From: Fomitopsis serialis
Taxonomy: Eukaryota > Basidiomycota > Agaricomycetes > Polyporales > Fomitopsidaceae
Length of the DNA: 64,000 nucleotides
Direction: 5' to 3'
NCBI RefSeq assembly: GCF_022376445.1
Contig: NW_025954968.1
Location: 620,001-684,000, forward strand
The notes under the pieces are model-generated. The model did no database searches. It saw only the letters and a list, made by a program, of their open reading frames with translations, and was not told the DNA's origin. Numbering within the stretch: the stretch's first letter is position 1; every line of letters starts with the position of its first letter. The position numbers were made by a program, and so were the translations under genes. Shown here piece after piece: positions 12,516 to 29,529 of the stretch.

Positions 12516-14517
12516 CCCGGGTAGAGTACGGGATACCCATGCATATACTGATGCTCTTCCTGAGGGCCGGGGCTGGGGTCGCGGCCATCGTCGACTTCAT
12601 TGACGACAGCACAATGTGTATATGCACCAGGAGCAGCACCCCCAGCGCAAACGAGTTAAAGGACGAGGCGAGCGGGATAGAAGTGTGATGAGAACAATCA
12701 AGAGAGATCGATGGTTGGGCAGGCATGCAAGGGCGGGTGGGCGCGTGAGATCGGGCAGGTGGAACCGGCGGGCGGGGATAACAGCGGCGACAATAGAGTT
12801 GGTTCACAATCAGTAAAGGGGATGGCGAGAGCGAGGTACTTGGAGGACAATGTCGGAGTGTGCAAGTGAGAGGATGGTGGTTGTGGAAGAAGAATTTGAG
12901 AGACGACACAGCGTCTCAAGATCTCAAGACTGGCTATATGCGCCCACGTGACCGCGTGCAGTCGAGCACTGCGGCTGAGGTCCAGGACGCGGACTTCGAT
13001 GTGCTGCTAAGTCACACCGTGCCATGAGGCCTTGAGGGTGTACCTCCCCATCCTTTACGCTGTTTTCATGCCCTCGTTCGCAACTGCCTGCATAGGCCCC
13101 AAAGGCGACTTTTGTGCCCGAAGGATGACCTGAACAGCCTGTAGTATGCGCCTCGTCGCCGCTCTGAGCCTACCCGCGCTGCATAGGCCCGTACGTGCCT
13201 GCAACTTCCCCGTTTCCGATCGAAATCTATATTGATAGGTCAGCATATACCTCAGGAACTGTGTCATACATGATGGGTACATGCCGCGCAGCCTGAAACT
13301 TGAATGGTCCTAATTCAATTTATTCCGGAGATCGCGCTGACATGCTGACTCGACGATACTCATAGTCTCTAGACAGATTACGCGTCCGCTCTCGCCGTCT
13401 GCGCTCATCTTAAAAGCGGCACCAAGCGGTGCCAATTCTCTGCGCATGTCTTCACAAGTCTGGTACGTTGTCGACTTACAATGGCATCTCAGAAAGCTAT
13501 CTACATCCAACACCACCTCTTGCAGTCTTCCCGTTCTCTCTAGTTATATCTGGAGCGAATGTCAAATCTTACGAGGTAAGTAACACAACTCGCCGCTTGT
13601 GAGATAATTATCCGGCACTTTTGCTGATGCTCATATCCGTCGGCGTCTGTGTATGTATGTTCTCCAGGATGCGCTGGTTGGATTTTGGGATACCTGACAG
13701 TTGACGTTGAACGTTGAACGTTTGAACACTCACTGAAGCTGTTTCGGTATATCATGCCACATGACGGCATCGGATTGCGATTTCGTGTAGGTCAAACACA
13801 GAGGGATTCGCAAAAAATGGCGTTGATGAATGTTCCTATTTATACATCATCAGCTTCCATGTCGCACGAGGACAGAGAACCTTGAACAAGATGAGGAACA
13901 TACCGAGAAAGTAAGTGGTGAGCGCGCCACGACTTGTACCCAGCCTCGGATCGCGACAATATCGCATTGCCAGGGGCCTGTTACACACAATCATCTGCGT
14001 TAACGACTCGGGTACCCAGTCGCAAGCCAGAATTTGGCACTTCGTTGAGCAACCTACAGGCTCGGCGACTCGAAGGCTGTACATCCGATGATGATATCAG
14101 AGTTCAGATACGGTGGTGTGGACAAGATCCGTCGAACGCAAGCGGAAGCAAACTGTTCGATCATGCTGCTGCTTTGAAGAGGCAACCTCCCTCCCTCCCC
14201 CAGATGAACCCAACACGGATTTCAAATTGTGGTGAGGAAGGAGTGCCCGCATTGCGGCTGTAACTCGATCTTTGCCGTACGTATTCGGGACAAATGCAGT
14301 CCACGAGCTCTTCACATCGCTTCATCACAACACGCAAAAGTCTCGCACATCCACAGCCTGAGACACCGCCGAACTGCAGGTAACGGCCTTTCTAGACTTT
14401 CCAGAGAAAATGAGGGACCTCCACCGCGACTGCAATACAACACAACATACAGGCGAGTCGTGAGCACCTCCAAGTATGAGTAATAACCCGAAGGACCACA
14501 TACCGAGACACAAGAAA
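12516..14517. other. Intergenic stretch downstream of the P450 gene
   Basis: About 2 kb with no supported gene. The frames on both strands are short and low in complexity. A short tandem of TTGAACG units lies at about 13700-13726. The 3' untranslated region of the P450 should occupy the right edge. Confidence 0.4.
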
Positions 14518-17042
14518 CTAGAAATTGCCCGGGAGCCCGTGCACAAGCTTCTCTGAGCCCGTGTTCCGCGGCCTGACCACGCACTCAAATGGTTCGGGAT
14601 GACTGCCAGTGCACAACAACGCAAGTGTCAGCACTCGGGATGCGAAACATAGGAGCCGACAGAATGCGAACGTGCCGAGATGTAGGAGTGGGGAGACGTG
14701 TGGCGCAGGGCAAGCCGGACGCACCTGATCCCGCTGTTCGTGAAATTTGCTGGGGGAACGACGCGTTCGCCGTCCTTCATCGGCGGCGCGACGTTAAACA
14801 CGGCGAGGATCGACAAGCACGCGAGCCACATGGATGCGTCTGCGAGGTGGACACCTGATGCACGAATAGTGTCAGCACGCGGAGTCTGGATGGGGCGCAT
14901 GATACATGCCAGGACAAGTCCTAGAGTATCACGTTAAGAAAGAGGTGGTCAGAGCGAGAAGAGGGACACGCACCGACGTCCATACCCGAAGAGGTATTTG
15001 CGCGGGTCATACTGCTTTGCCGTGCCCAGGAAACGCTCGGGTGTGAAGGTCTCCGGTTGGGCGTAAGTCTTCGCGTCGTTGAAGAACCGCCTGCGGGGCG
15101 GTCGTTAGGGGGGCTTGGAGCCGTCGAGCGGAGAGGCATGCACACCAATTATTGGGCACGATAATAGAACCCTTGGGGATAAAAACCCCATCATGCACGT
15201 CGTCCTCGCGCGCCACATGTGCCAGTCCTGCATGTAATCAACCGAAAGGCTTGCTAATAGACGTAGACAAGTATAGCGCACCGAGAGGATTGAAGGTGTA
15301 GCGGCGCATGATCTCGAGATAGAGCGCCTCGCAATAGGGCAGACGCTCGCGGTCGGCGAGCGTCGGGAGGCAGTCATGCCCAAGTACGGCATCAAGCTCG
15401 GCCTGAGCTATGCCCTGCTCAGCTGTGTGTCGCGTGAGTCCCAAGAAAAGGCATTCTATGCCTGCTACAGTCTGCCAATACGTTGATCAGGAACCCGACA
15501 TCTCGGATCGTACAGGTGGATGAGAGGAGGTGAGGGGACTGACGGTGTCCGCGCCGCCTGCACGGTATCATGCAATGAGTCAACCCATAACGGAGCTCTG
15601 TGAACCTTAGGATGTGCTACGCACCGCCGTAAATTCCTGCGGCTGCCCATTGAACTACGCGCTCTTGATCTGGAGTCAGCGGTGGTCCATCGAGATGGTT
15701 CTGGGTGAAGGAGGGCCGCGCGACACCTGCAGCCTATGGAGGGACGAGAATTAGTAATGACACCATCCACCGGCTGTCCGGCGCAAGCACACCATTTGTC
15801 GCTTCACGAGTTCGAACGGAGCTCGCAGCATCTCCTGGAGAGAGTCATGGTACAGTTTGGCCTTATGCTTCCATGCGGCGCCCGGGAACCAGTAAGGCAC
15901 GTAGCGCACTATTGGAGTCATAATCGGAACTACGACGACCTCGCAGTAAGAGGGAGACTGACGAATGGGAAGGACGTCAACGAGGAACGCGTTCGGCGTT
16001 ATCGCCTCTGAGAAGCCTTCCATCGCGTCGTCCGCGAGCTTGATAAGTCCCTTGCCACCTGGATCAGAGGCTCTATAGCCGTACGCCAGCTGTAAGATGA
16101 GCCCGCCGGCGAAACTGCAAGGCGTGAGCGTGAGCGTGTGCGTGTGCAGTAAGTCGGACGGCATACTGTCTCGTGTGCTCGATCCAGTCATGGGGGTGGC
16201 GAGGATATGCTTCAGGTAGACGTTCGTCTCTTCGTGGAGAATGGGGTTGTAAGCGTCGACCTTCGCCTTTGTGCCCATGAAGTGGCTGAAGAGGCGGCGG
16301 TATTCCGACCATTGGTCACCGAATGGTATGAGGGCGGGGCTCTGGTCCCAGCCAACGAGCTGGCCGCCCATGACGAGCGTCGGACGGTCGCCGTATAGGG
16401 CGCCCTTCTTGTCGAGCATGTCGATGGCATACTTGGGCTCATTGAGGATGATGATGCTTTGACCGAGAGAGCTAACATGTACGATACCGCCTGTAAGGGG
16501 AGGTCAGGACGATAGGTTGCGCAGTGAGTGAGTGATGCATTGAAGACGAAAACCACATTGTTAGGTATCACTGCCAGACTGGGACTGCAGGAGCAAAAGC
16601 CGAAGAATCTGACGGCCACTTAGCTGGCTGACTATGGCCACATTAGTTGGAGAGGTAGATATGCAAACGATGTGCCATCCGTTACATAAGTGAGGGTCCA
16701 TGTACAGGCAATATAGGACTTTGTCATGCGCCTGTCAGCGGGCCTGGGCTATTGATGCAACTCGCCGGCGATAGCTGGCACGGAGAGCACGTATTAGAGG
16801 CAGAAGGCACGCGCACCGTAGATATCACCCCATTCAGAGAACTTCACCCATGGATGTGAGCGAGGGAGATCAAGGAGGTTACCGATCAGCGGAAGAGGTC
16901 TCGGGCCCGGAGGGAGCGAGGCGAGAGGGCGACCTGGGGAGAGCGTGCGGTAAGCGGCGTATGAAGCCAGGCCAACGATTATGGCGACGACGGAGAGGAG
17001 AACTCCGCTGGGCGTGTCCGATGATGCGGCGGAGAACATCAT
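14518..17042 (-). CDS. Microsomal cytochrome P450, twelve exons including two micro-exons
   Basis: A haem monooxygenase anchored in the ER by its N-terminus (VVAIIVGLASYAAY), then the LPPGPRPLPLIGNLLDLP hinge. Exons: 17042-16817, 16490-16167, 16114-15963, 15908-15793, 15733-15625, 15557-15544, 15471-15282, 15227-15146, 15090-14974, 14920-14910, 14854-14725, 14602-14518. They give 518 residues if one base is restored in the G run at 16192-16196 (reading LATPHDWIEHTR). Key sites: GGADT of helix I on the 14-nt exon, EIMR of helix K, FTPERFLG, FGYGRR and the haem Cys in TCPG on the 11-nt exon. The 11-nt exon is followed by a GC-AG intron (14855-14909). The first intron is long (326 nt). It resembles the basidiomycete P450s often named O-methylsterigmatocystin oxidoreductase-like; the substrate is unknown. 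No biosynthetic cluster surrounds it. Confidence 0.88.
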
Positions 17043-17785
17043 GACCGTGACGGCTGGGGTGCAGCTCGTCGATGGCTATTGTAGCCTATATATCTCGTTC
17101 TGTGGTCTTCCCGTTAGCATGTACATATCTGTAGACCGCATCCGTCCACTTCATTGCAAGAACCGGTTCAAGGACGCGTTAACCTAACTGAGGTAATGGA
17201 GGTGCAGACATCGAATTCGGAAGGCGTTGTGGCCAGTCGACCAGCACTCTCACGCCACCCCGGTCGTTCTGGCCCAATTTGGACATACTCTGCCTCGAGC
17301 AACTCCTCCGACTGAGCAGGACTGAGTATCACGAATGCCAACGCGAAGTAACTTACTTATGGATCGTCTTAGGATGGCCTGCCAGCTGCTGCTCCAGGGC
17401 TCACGCGCTCATGTTCCGTGCTCGCGTGTCAGTCACTGTATGAGTGAGCATTCTTTCTCACATCTGGCTACTCTTTCAAGTGAAGTCCGTGTCCTGGCCG
17501 CCCTTCTTCGCTTCTAGTCTTGGTAGCTACGTGTCATTTTTGCGCTTCACAGTCTATGCCCTTTCCGCGTTCGTGTCTCGGAAAGGTCTGTAGCACGCGA
17601 AGAAAATCAGCATCGAATCATGTCCGCGGATACAATTACACCGGGTATGTTCTCGGAAAACATCGTGACTAGAGTAGATCGACTAAGTGGTACGGCGACG
17701 ACGCCAAACACGATGGGCTACCTAAAGAAGGAGTGTGGATGCGGGGGTGCACAAACGTAGAAAACCAAGAGATGTCGCCAATTAA
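17043..17785. other. P450 promoter and 3' flank of the AP180-like gene
   Basis: This 740-bp gap lies between the minus-strand P450 start and the stop of the next minus-strand gene. It must contain the P450 promoter and the adaptor gene's 3' untranslated region. I see no gene and no clear TATA box. Confidence 0.4.
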
Positions 17786-20700
17786 TCAAGAAGCACTGCC
17801 ATTCTGCTGCTGCTGCTGCTGCTGCTGTTGTTGTTGTTGTTGCTGCAGTTTCGAAGCATCCTGCCCAAACCCAAACTGAGAGTTCCCAAATGACGGTGCG
17901 CTCGACGATGTGCTCATCCCGAACTGAGAGCTCCCGACGCCCGTTGTCGACGAGCCAAGAAAGAAGGTGTCTGAGCTGTACCGTTCCCGGAACCGAAGTT
18001 CCCATTTGGCAGACCAGTGGTCATAGGAAACATCGATGCGCGGAATGGGTTTGCTCCGCCAGCACCACCTGTCATCTGTGGACGGAGGCCAGCACCCGGA
18101 GACTTAGCCAGGGCGCCGAACGCACCCGTCGGTTGTGAGTTCAGCGCACCAGTGGGCTGGGAGCCCAGGCCTGCGAAGGATGAGCTGAATGCCCCGGTGG
18201 GCTGAGAATTCACCCCACTAAGACCTGACGAGAAGCCCGTTGGTTGTGTGCCCAGGCCCGACGTTGAGCCAGACGAACCTTGACTTGCGCTCGCATTCCC
18301 GTTCTGCGTTGGGAAGGGGGAATTCGTCTGGGCGACTCCCCGGGTGTGGTTGGGGCGGACTGCGGTATAGGCGGGAGTGATTCAAGGAGCGCAGCGCCAA
18401 ACGTAGACGACGGCTTGAACGCCTTGAGCCCGCTGCTGAAGCCCGTCTTCTGCGGTTGCAGGGGGTTAGCGGGGGAGACGGCGATGGACGGCGCCGACGA
18501 CGTGACCGTCGCGCCCGTGGGTTGACTGAATAATGACGAGGAGGAGAAAAGGGAATCAGAGAAGGTGGAGCCGGTCGTCGTAGACGCCGTCTGCTGCGGG
18601 TTCAAGGACGAGTCGTTGTGGAGGAGTTATCGCCCGGCTTGCTGAACGTGAACGACGAAGCAACGTTCGTCATCACCGAGCCAGTGGGCTGAGAATTCAG
18701 CTGCGAACCGAAGCCGGTAGGCTGGGAGCTCAGCTGAGACCCGAAACCGTTCGCACTGAACCCAGAGGAACTCGGCGACGTTTGTTGTTGCGGCTGCTGG
18801 CCATTCCATGATTGGGCTGTGATTCGCCCAAGGCCAGCTCGAACAAAGTAGGCTGTTTCGGCATGGGTGGTGGCGTCGATACGGGCACGCCGAACGGATT
18901 CCTCGAACCCGTCTGGTGGTCTTCACCTGCTGCACAGCGGCGGACCCGTCGATGCAGAAGGAATCGATGTGAGTGGCGCAGATGCTGGACGGGCCGGACC
19001 AGTATTTGTCGCGACAGCATTCGGCTGCTGAGCGGATGGTGCCACGATTTGCGACGAGAAGGCGTTGTTGAACTGAGGCATCGTCGGATTACCACCGAAA
19101 GGCTGTCCAGTGTTCTGAGCCGGGAATGGGTTCGTACTTGGAGGCTGCTGCTGGCCGAACGCGGCCATTCCTGTCGTGTGCGGCATCAACATACTCTGCC
19201 GAAACGGGTTCACGCCGGTAGCTTGTGGCTGGAGGAATGCCGTGTGCTGTGGCTGAAGGAAGGGTGCCGGCTGTTGAGGCTGTTGCTGCTGCTGCTGTTG
19301 TTGCTGGAGGAGGCCGAACGGGTTCGTAGTGTGCTGCGGCATGACGAATCCGGTAGGTTGGGGCTGCATCTGCGGCTGGGTGAATGGTTGTGCACCACCG
19401 AAGGAGGGCGCGCCGGTCATCATCTGCATCTGTTGCTGCGCGAAAGGATTGTGCAGAGCATGATGTTGGAAGTACGCAGTGGATGGACTGGGGCAATCGC
19501 GTCAGCGTGATTCTTCGGCGACTAAAGCTATCCGCGCACCTGTTAGTCTGAGGGTTGAACATGGTCTGCTGTTCACTCTCAATGGCGGAGAAGAAGTCGA
19601 TCATGTCCTGCGGAGCCTTGGCCCCTGGACTTTGAGCGGTTGTGGGATCATTGGAGTCGACGGTGCTGCCTCGGGCGCTGGACAAAGAAGATTCGTCAAC
19701 ATGACGGTCTAGGACAAATCATAGGATATGACATACCTTTCTCTGGCGTCTTCGACTTTGGCACAGGTGGCACGGTGCCATTCCTTTCCGCCCGCTCTGC
19801 AGCTTCTTTGTTCGCCTTGTACTCGATCCGGTTTTGCTCAAAGTTGGATCTCGTAAATACTCCTCCAGAGCGCCTGCTAGGGACACCGGGCCTACCACCA
19901 AGTCAGCACTCGTCAAAAGGGGAGAGTGTTCGACCTACATGGCGGAGGTTGGGTATTGGTACATTGAGGATGTTTTGCAGCTTCTTCGCGACGCCAAGAT
20001 ACTCAACCACGCGTTCGGTTTCCTGGCAGAAATGGCGATAGAGGTTGAGTGCCTCCTCCGCATCACTACGAAACATCTCAAATAATGTTCTGCTTATGTT
20101 CAGATTGACTGTCGCCTCTGCAGACTGGAATAACACACCTAGGACATTGATCACACCCTCGTTGCATGCCTGGAAGAGGATCAATAGGTCTTTCACCAGC
20201 ATCCGCAGAGCCGTGATGTTTAGCTCGTTGTCCAAGTCATCAAGGTAGAACTACGATACCTGTCAAAACAGAGCCAATTACGCAGAGAGCGCACGCACCC
20301 GACACTCGAGGAGTGCGTCAATCATCTTCTGAACGATCTTGGTCTCACGCAGGAGACCCTTCTCAACCGTCATCACTCGTAGTTTCCGCCCCGCGAGCGT
20401 CTTGCTCCGTTGCACGCCAGTGCTTGGTGGTTCTCTTGGTCGCGCCCTCGGTCGTGCTCGCCTCGGGCCTAGCTCTTCCTCAATCGCAGCCGAGTTCCTC
20501 ATGTCCCGATTGGTCTCAGACTGGACTCGGATCGCGTCATGCTTCAGTTGGGCGTAAGCTCGTATACGCGCGTCGAGATACGTAGCGTAGTTCAGGAGAT
20601 TCTGTGGGGCATTATATCCTGTGGACCGTGAGGACACGAGTGCAATCAGAAGACACGGGTGGACGCACCTTCCCAGTTCACCGACGATATGTTCTTCAGC

Positions 20701-20959
20701 TTCAAAACATCCGACGACGACAGATACGACAAGACGTTGTCGGTCGAGCCGTTACGTATCATCATATGGAGCACAATCAAAGCTTTGAAGACCACAATCG
20801 TGTTCGGCTCCCGGAAGCGAGGGATGAGAGCCCGGCAGACGTCGTGTACCGCGCCATCCTCCGACCACGTCGCCGCAAGGATGGGGTCAGGTACTTGGCC
20901 TTTGGTGGATTTGGCTTGGGCTTGCACGCCCCCTTGATCGCCTTCTCGAAACTGGTCAT
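17786..20959 (-). CDS. ANTH-domain endocytic adaptor (AP180/YAP1801 type), frame broken by single-base gaps
   Basis: Binds PIP2 and clathrin at endocytic sites. The ANTH domain starts MTSFEKAIKGACKPK with the lipid-binding Lys patch, then DPILAATWSEDGAVHDVCRA and FKALIVLHMMIRNG. Exons for this half: 20959-20669, 20618-20299, 20250-19935, 19891-19737. The long disordered tail carries NPF motifs for EH-domain partners (for example TNPFGLL, NPFRQS, TNPFPA), two polyglutamine runs and many LxxQxTG-like repeats (LNSQPTG, LSSQPTG, LQPQKTG, LRPQMTG). It ends at a TGA at 17786-17788 after Q14. At least eight one-base gaps must be filled, near 20885, 19874, 18950, 18925, 18808, 18620, 18345 and 17965. 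All are apparent deletions, which points to sequence undercalls rather than random decay. The family call is firm; the exact tail sequence is not. Confidence 0.82.
17804..17845 (-). repeat. Polyglutamine tract (CAG/CAA)14
   Basis: Fourteen Gln codons, mixed CAG and CAA, lie six codons before the stop of the AP180-like gene. A second run of nine Gln lies at about 19287-19314 in the same gene. Confidence 0.8.
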
Positions 20960-21360
20960 GACTGACGGTAAGAGGGATAGAGACGCGGTGGGAGACGGGT
21001 AGAGCGCAAGTCGGCAGCCTGGCCGGCGCTGCTGGTGCGAGAGCCAAATGCAGTCATGAGAAGAATTCCAGAAATGGTAAGTCACTCCCTCCTCCTCGTA
21101 GTCGCGGCCATCGAGTCCTCCTACTTTCACTGTTACTATCACGTCCGTCTGCTCTGTCTTCGAGTGCCCAAGGCAAGACCTCGTTTCTGCGACCTTACTT
21201 ATTTCTGGGGCAACAATCTTGTTAACTCACTGCGCATCGCATTCTCCACTGGCCGTTTGCTGCGCACGACCGATGACATTGAACCCGCACACATTTCTAT
21301 AGTTCGCTCCTTCGCCCGGAGCCACGACACTACTCTCCAGTCTGAGCTGGCCTTTTGACG
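20960..21360. promoter_or_regulatory. Divergent promoter region, AP180-like gene and GH47 gene
   Basis: Four hundred bases lie between the divergent ATGs at 20959 (minus) and 21361 (plus). No recognised operator or clear TATA box is visible. Confidence 0.4.
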
Positions 21361-24214
<2,854 letters not shown>

Positions 24215-24831
24215 TGAGGAGGTCCCCTCGGACGACTGTAGCGGTGTGTGCCTGTCCCTTCGTCTCGATCGTCCGACAGTTCATTTCGGCAGCAGTGGCC
24301 GCGCGGTGGTCGGTGCCAGCGAGATGAGCCGGCGGACATGCGGTATGCCGTCCCGAGTTGAGCGCAACTCCGGGGGAATTCACGTGTGCCCGCTGCGCGG
24401 GGCGGCCTGATGTTTAGTGCGGGGTAGGACTGTATAGAAATCTAGAACACACTGTTCGCGGACTGATCGTAATCATATAAGACTGCCGTACTTATTGTGA
24501 GTCGCCGGTGGTCATCTGTGGTCATGTTTCTGCGCCGCGAGCTCATCCTGAACTCATCGTCGACGCCATGTCTGAGCTGAGCATCCTTACGGGGAAGCAC
24601 AAAGTGGGTGGGTTTACCCGGCGGGCGTTCTGTATTGGCGGGTAGCACAAGGAGAGTGCGCTAACTCCACAACGAGCTCGGGTAGATAGGAGGCCGGTGC
24701 CGCAGCGGCGGGGGCGCCCTGGGCGGCTGGGCGGAGGGGCACAGATGATCGTGATCTCGGCATCAGATGACACTGCGGGGCACCCCGGACCGCGCCCCTC
24801 CTCCAGCGACAGGAGCCCGCTCGCGCCGCAT
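24215..24831. other. Intergenic, 3' end of GH47 and promoter of the glycerol kinase gene
   Basis: A GC-rich spacer between two genes on the same strand. It contains no supported gene. The short plus frame before 24832 is in frame with the kinase but low in complexity. Confidence 0.4.
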
Positions 24832-27053
<2,222 letters not shown>

Positions 27054-27839
27054 AGAAGACTATTATTCCCTACTGCGCGATACCACATCATCAATATTAA
27101 GCATGTATTATAGTGTCATTGTACATGTGTAGCGTCCGCTATGTATAGTGTATCCTTATTAGGGGCGTATTCCATGATTTTCTGCCATGCCTGATCATGA
27201 GAAGAGTAGTGTCTGAGTTCTGCGCCCCGATCCGACGTTCGTCGCGACGCTTGAAAACGCCCTCACCGGCAAACTCAGAAAAGTGGATGGTTTGCTCGAA
27301 CGCACTGACCCTCATACCTTTCCAAACCTTCGGATCAATGCTGTGCACTGCTCTGCACTGTGACTGAGACTCACTCAAGCACTGCAATTGCGGCGAAAGC
27401 GCACCGACAGCGATCGGGAAACTCTAGAGGACACCTGTCTGTTGCTATTGGAATCGGGCTCCGAGGCAAAGCGAGTTAAGGCCACACACTGCGAGTAAGT
27501 CAAGCCGCAGCCTGGCAGCCCGAGGAGGATACAGCGGCCTTAGCGGCGGAACGGAAGGCCGGAGAAGTTCAGCGCCCCAAACGTGCTTCCCAATTAATTC
27601 TTCGTCCAAGGATACGCTCGCAATATGGTCCAAAAAACTGAGTTGGGTCACAAGTCAAGCTTCAGGACTATTGAAGTGAGGAGGAGTGCCGAGTCTCCAA
27701 ACGGCGCCGCGGCCGACAGCCACATCCGAGCATACCACGTGATTGATTTGGCCACTAAGTAACAACGCTTGACGCGACGCGACACGAGCACGGCGTGCAA
27801 AGTACATCCACTTCTCCCATCATCACGGCCACTGCCACC
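27054..27839. other. Intergenic, glycerol kinase 3' end and histone chaperone promoter
   Basis: No supported gene in nearly 800 bp; only shadow frames with no motif. It separates two genes transcribed in the same direction. Confidence 0.4.
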
Positions 27840-29363
27840 ATGCCTGCGTGAGTCCTCGTTGCAGAATACATGCACGGACATGTCACTGAACTTGGCGCGA
27901 ATCCTCGTAGCACGTCAAACGATGCCCCCGCTGCGACAACCACGGCCACGATGTCTATGGAAGAAGCTATCGAACAGGCCAAACGCGCGTTCGCGCTGAG
28001 GAAATACGAGCAGTCGGTCGACCATTATGCTACTGCTCTCGAGCTCGCGTGAGTAGCGCGTCGCCTGGGGCGCGTTGGACGCGTCATTCTGGACTCTATG
28101 TTGACGCCGTGGTCCTTTGTTCTGCAGTACGGAGAAGTACGGCGAGAAGGGCTCGGAGACGGCAGATCTGTATTATGCGTACGGGAAGGCACTGCTGGAG
28201 AACGCGATTGCACAAAGTTCGGTACTGGGGAAGGAGCAGGCGGAGGAAGCTGTGCGTGCAGTGGCCGGAGGTACGTCGAACCCGACGGTGGCTCTCCGTC
28301 ATCATGGCTCAATTATGCCTGCAGAGTCAGAGACCGCTGGCCCAGGCAAATTCCTCTCGTTCTCAGGCGATGTTGATGATGACGCAGAGCCGCTTGTGCC
28401 CGGAAGCAAGGAGGACGTCCCCGTAGACCTCTTCGGCGAGGCGCAGAAAGCCGCGGAACGTGACGAGGAGGAGGAGGACGATGAGGAGGAAGAAGGCGAA
28501 GAGGAAGAGGGAGAGCCCGAGGACGACTTCAACGCAGCGTGGGAGGTGCTCGACCTCGCACGCGCCATCTACGAGAAGCAACAAGAGGAGAGTGACGAAG
28601 TAAAGCTGAAGCTCGCGGACACGTTCCTCGCCCTCGGCGACGTCTCGCTCGAGACGGAGAAATTCGAGCAGGCAATCGCAGACTATGACCAGGCCCTCGC
28701 GCTCAAAGTCGACCTCCTGCCCCAGTCCTCCCGCCAGATAGCCGAAGCGCACTACAAGCTCAGCATCGTGCTGGACCTCACCTCAGGGCGCCTGAGCGAC
28801 TCGATCACGCACGCAGAACGAGCGCTCGACAGTGTGGAGGCGAGGTTGGCTGAGCTGCGGGATGCGCTGAGTGGCCAGGGAATGGTGAAGGTCGCCGTCG
28901 ATGAGAAATCCGATCCGAAGGGCAAAGGCAAGGCTAGGGGGGCCCGGATACTGGGAGATGATGCAGTTCAGCATCTGACCCAGAGTCAAATGGAGGCCGA
29001 AGTCAAAGAACTGCAGGGCTTGAAGGAGGATCTGGCCCTCAAGGTATGTTGGATTTTACGAAATAAACAACAGTGCACTGTCACTGACATTCAGGATTGC
29101 TCTTATAGGTGGAAGAGCTCAAAACATCACCAGAGCAGACGGCAGAGTCAGCGCCCGCCATGGTGGAAAGGGCACTTGACCATGAGCTGAACACCGGCAA
29201 ACAGCCGTCCGCCCCTGTTCCTCAGCCAGTGAATGACCTAACGTCGATGGTGAAAAAGAAGAAAAAGGATCCGGAGGCGAACGGTACGGCCAAACGCAAA
29301 GCCGAGGAAGAACCACCTGCCTCGACGCCGTCAGAGAAGAAAGCAAAGGTCGAAGGCTCGTAA
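27840..29363 (+). CDS. SHNi-TPR histone chaperone (NASP/Hif1/Sim3 family)
   Basis: Binds histone H3-H4 dimers and delivers them for nuclear import or acetylation. Four exons (27840-27847, 27911-28048, 28128-29043, 29109-29363) join in frame to 438 residues; the first coding exon has only 8 nt. The first TPR (EEAIEQAKRAFALRKYEQSV...YYAYGKALLENA) is followed by a long acidic stretch (about residues 140-165) that interrupts the TPR array as in NASP. Then come TPRs beginning DTFLALGDVSLETEKFEQAI and AEAHYKLSIVLDLTSGRLSD, the latter being the SHNi-type repeat. A coiled segment and a Lys-rich tail with KKKKK and KRKAEEE (a likely nuclear signal) end the protein. No frame breaks. It converges on PRO2 with only 166 bp between the stops. 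Confidence 0.9.
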
Positions 29364-29529
29364 CGTGCAGGTTTTGCTATCCCACAACTCGCGCGAATCG
29401 GACGTACGATCTCACCTTACTGTATCGCTACACACTGCATCTCATTTGCTTATGTTTGACGCCTGGTAGGTCCTCTTGTTGTCGCGCGTACGTTGTACAT
29501 ACACTATGTATCATCTTAATCACCTCTAC

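Noticed and set aside
12101..12524. Leu/Ala/Arg-rich plus frames
   Set aside because: They are translations of the degenerate CTCGCC tract in several frames at once.
18812..19510. 232-codon plus frame opposite the AP180-like tail
   Set aside because: Antisense of the Gln/Pro/Thr-rich repeats; the Leu and Arg runs mirror the CAG/CAA repeats.
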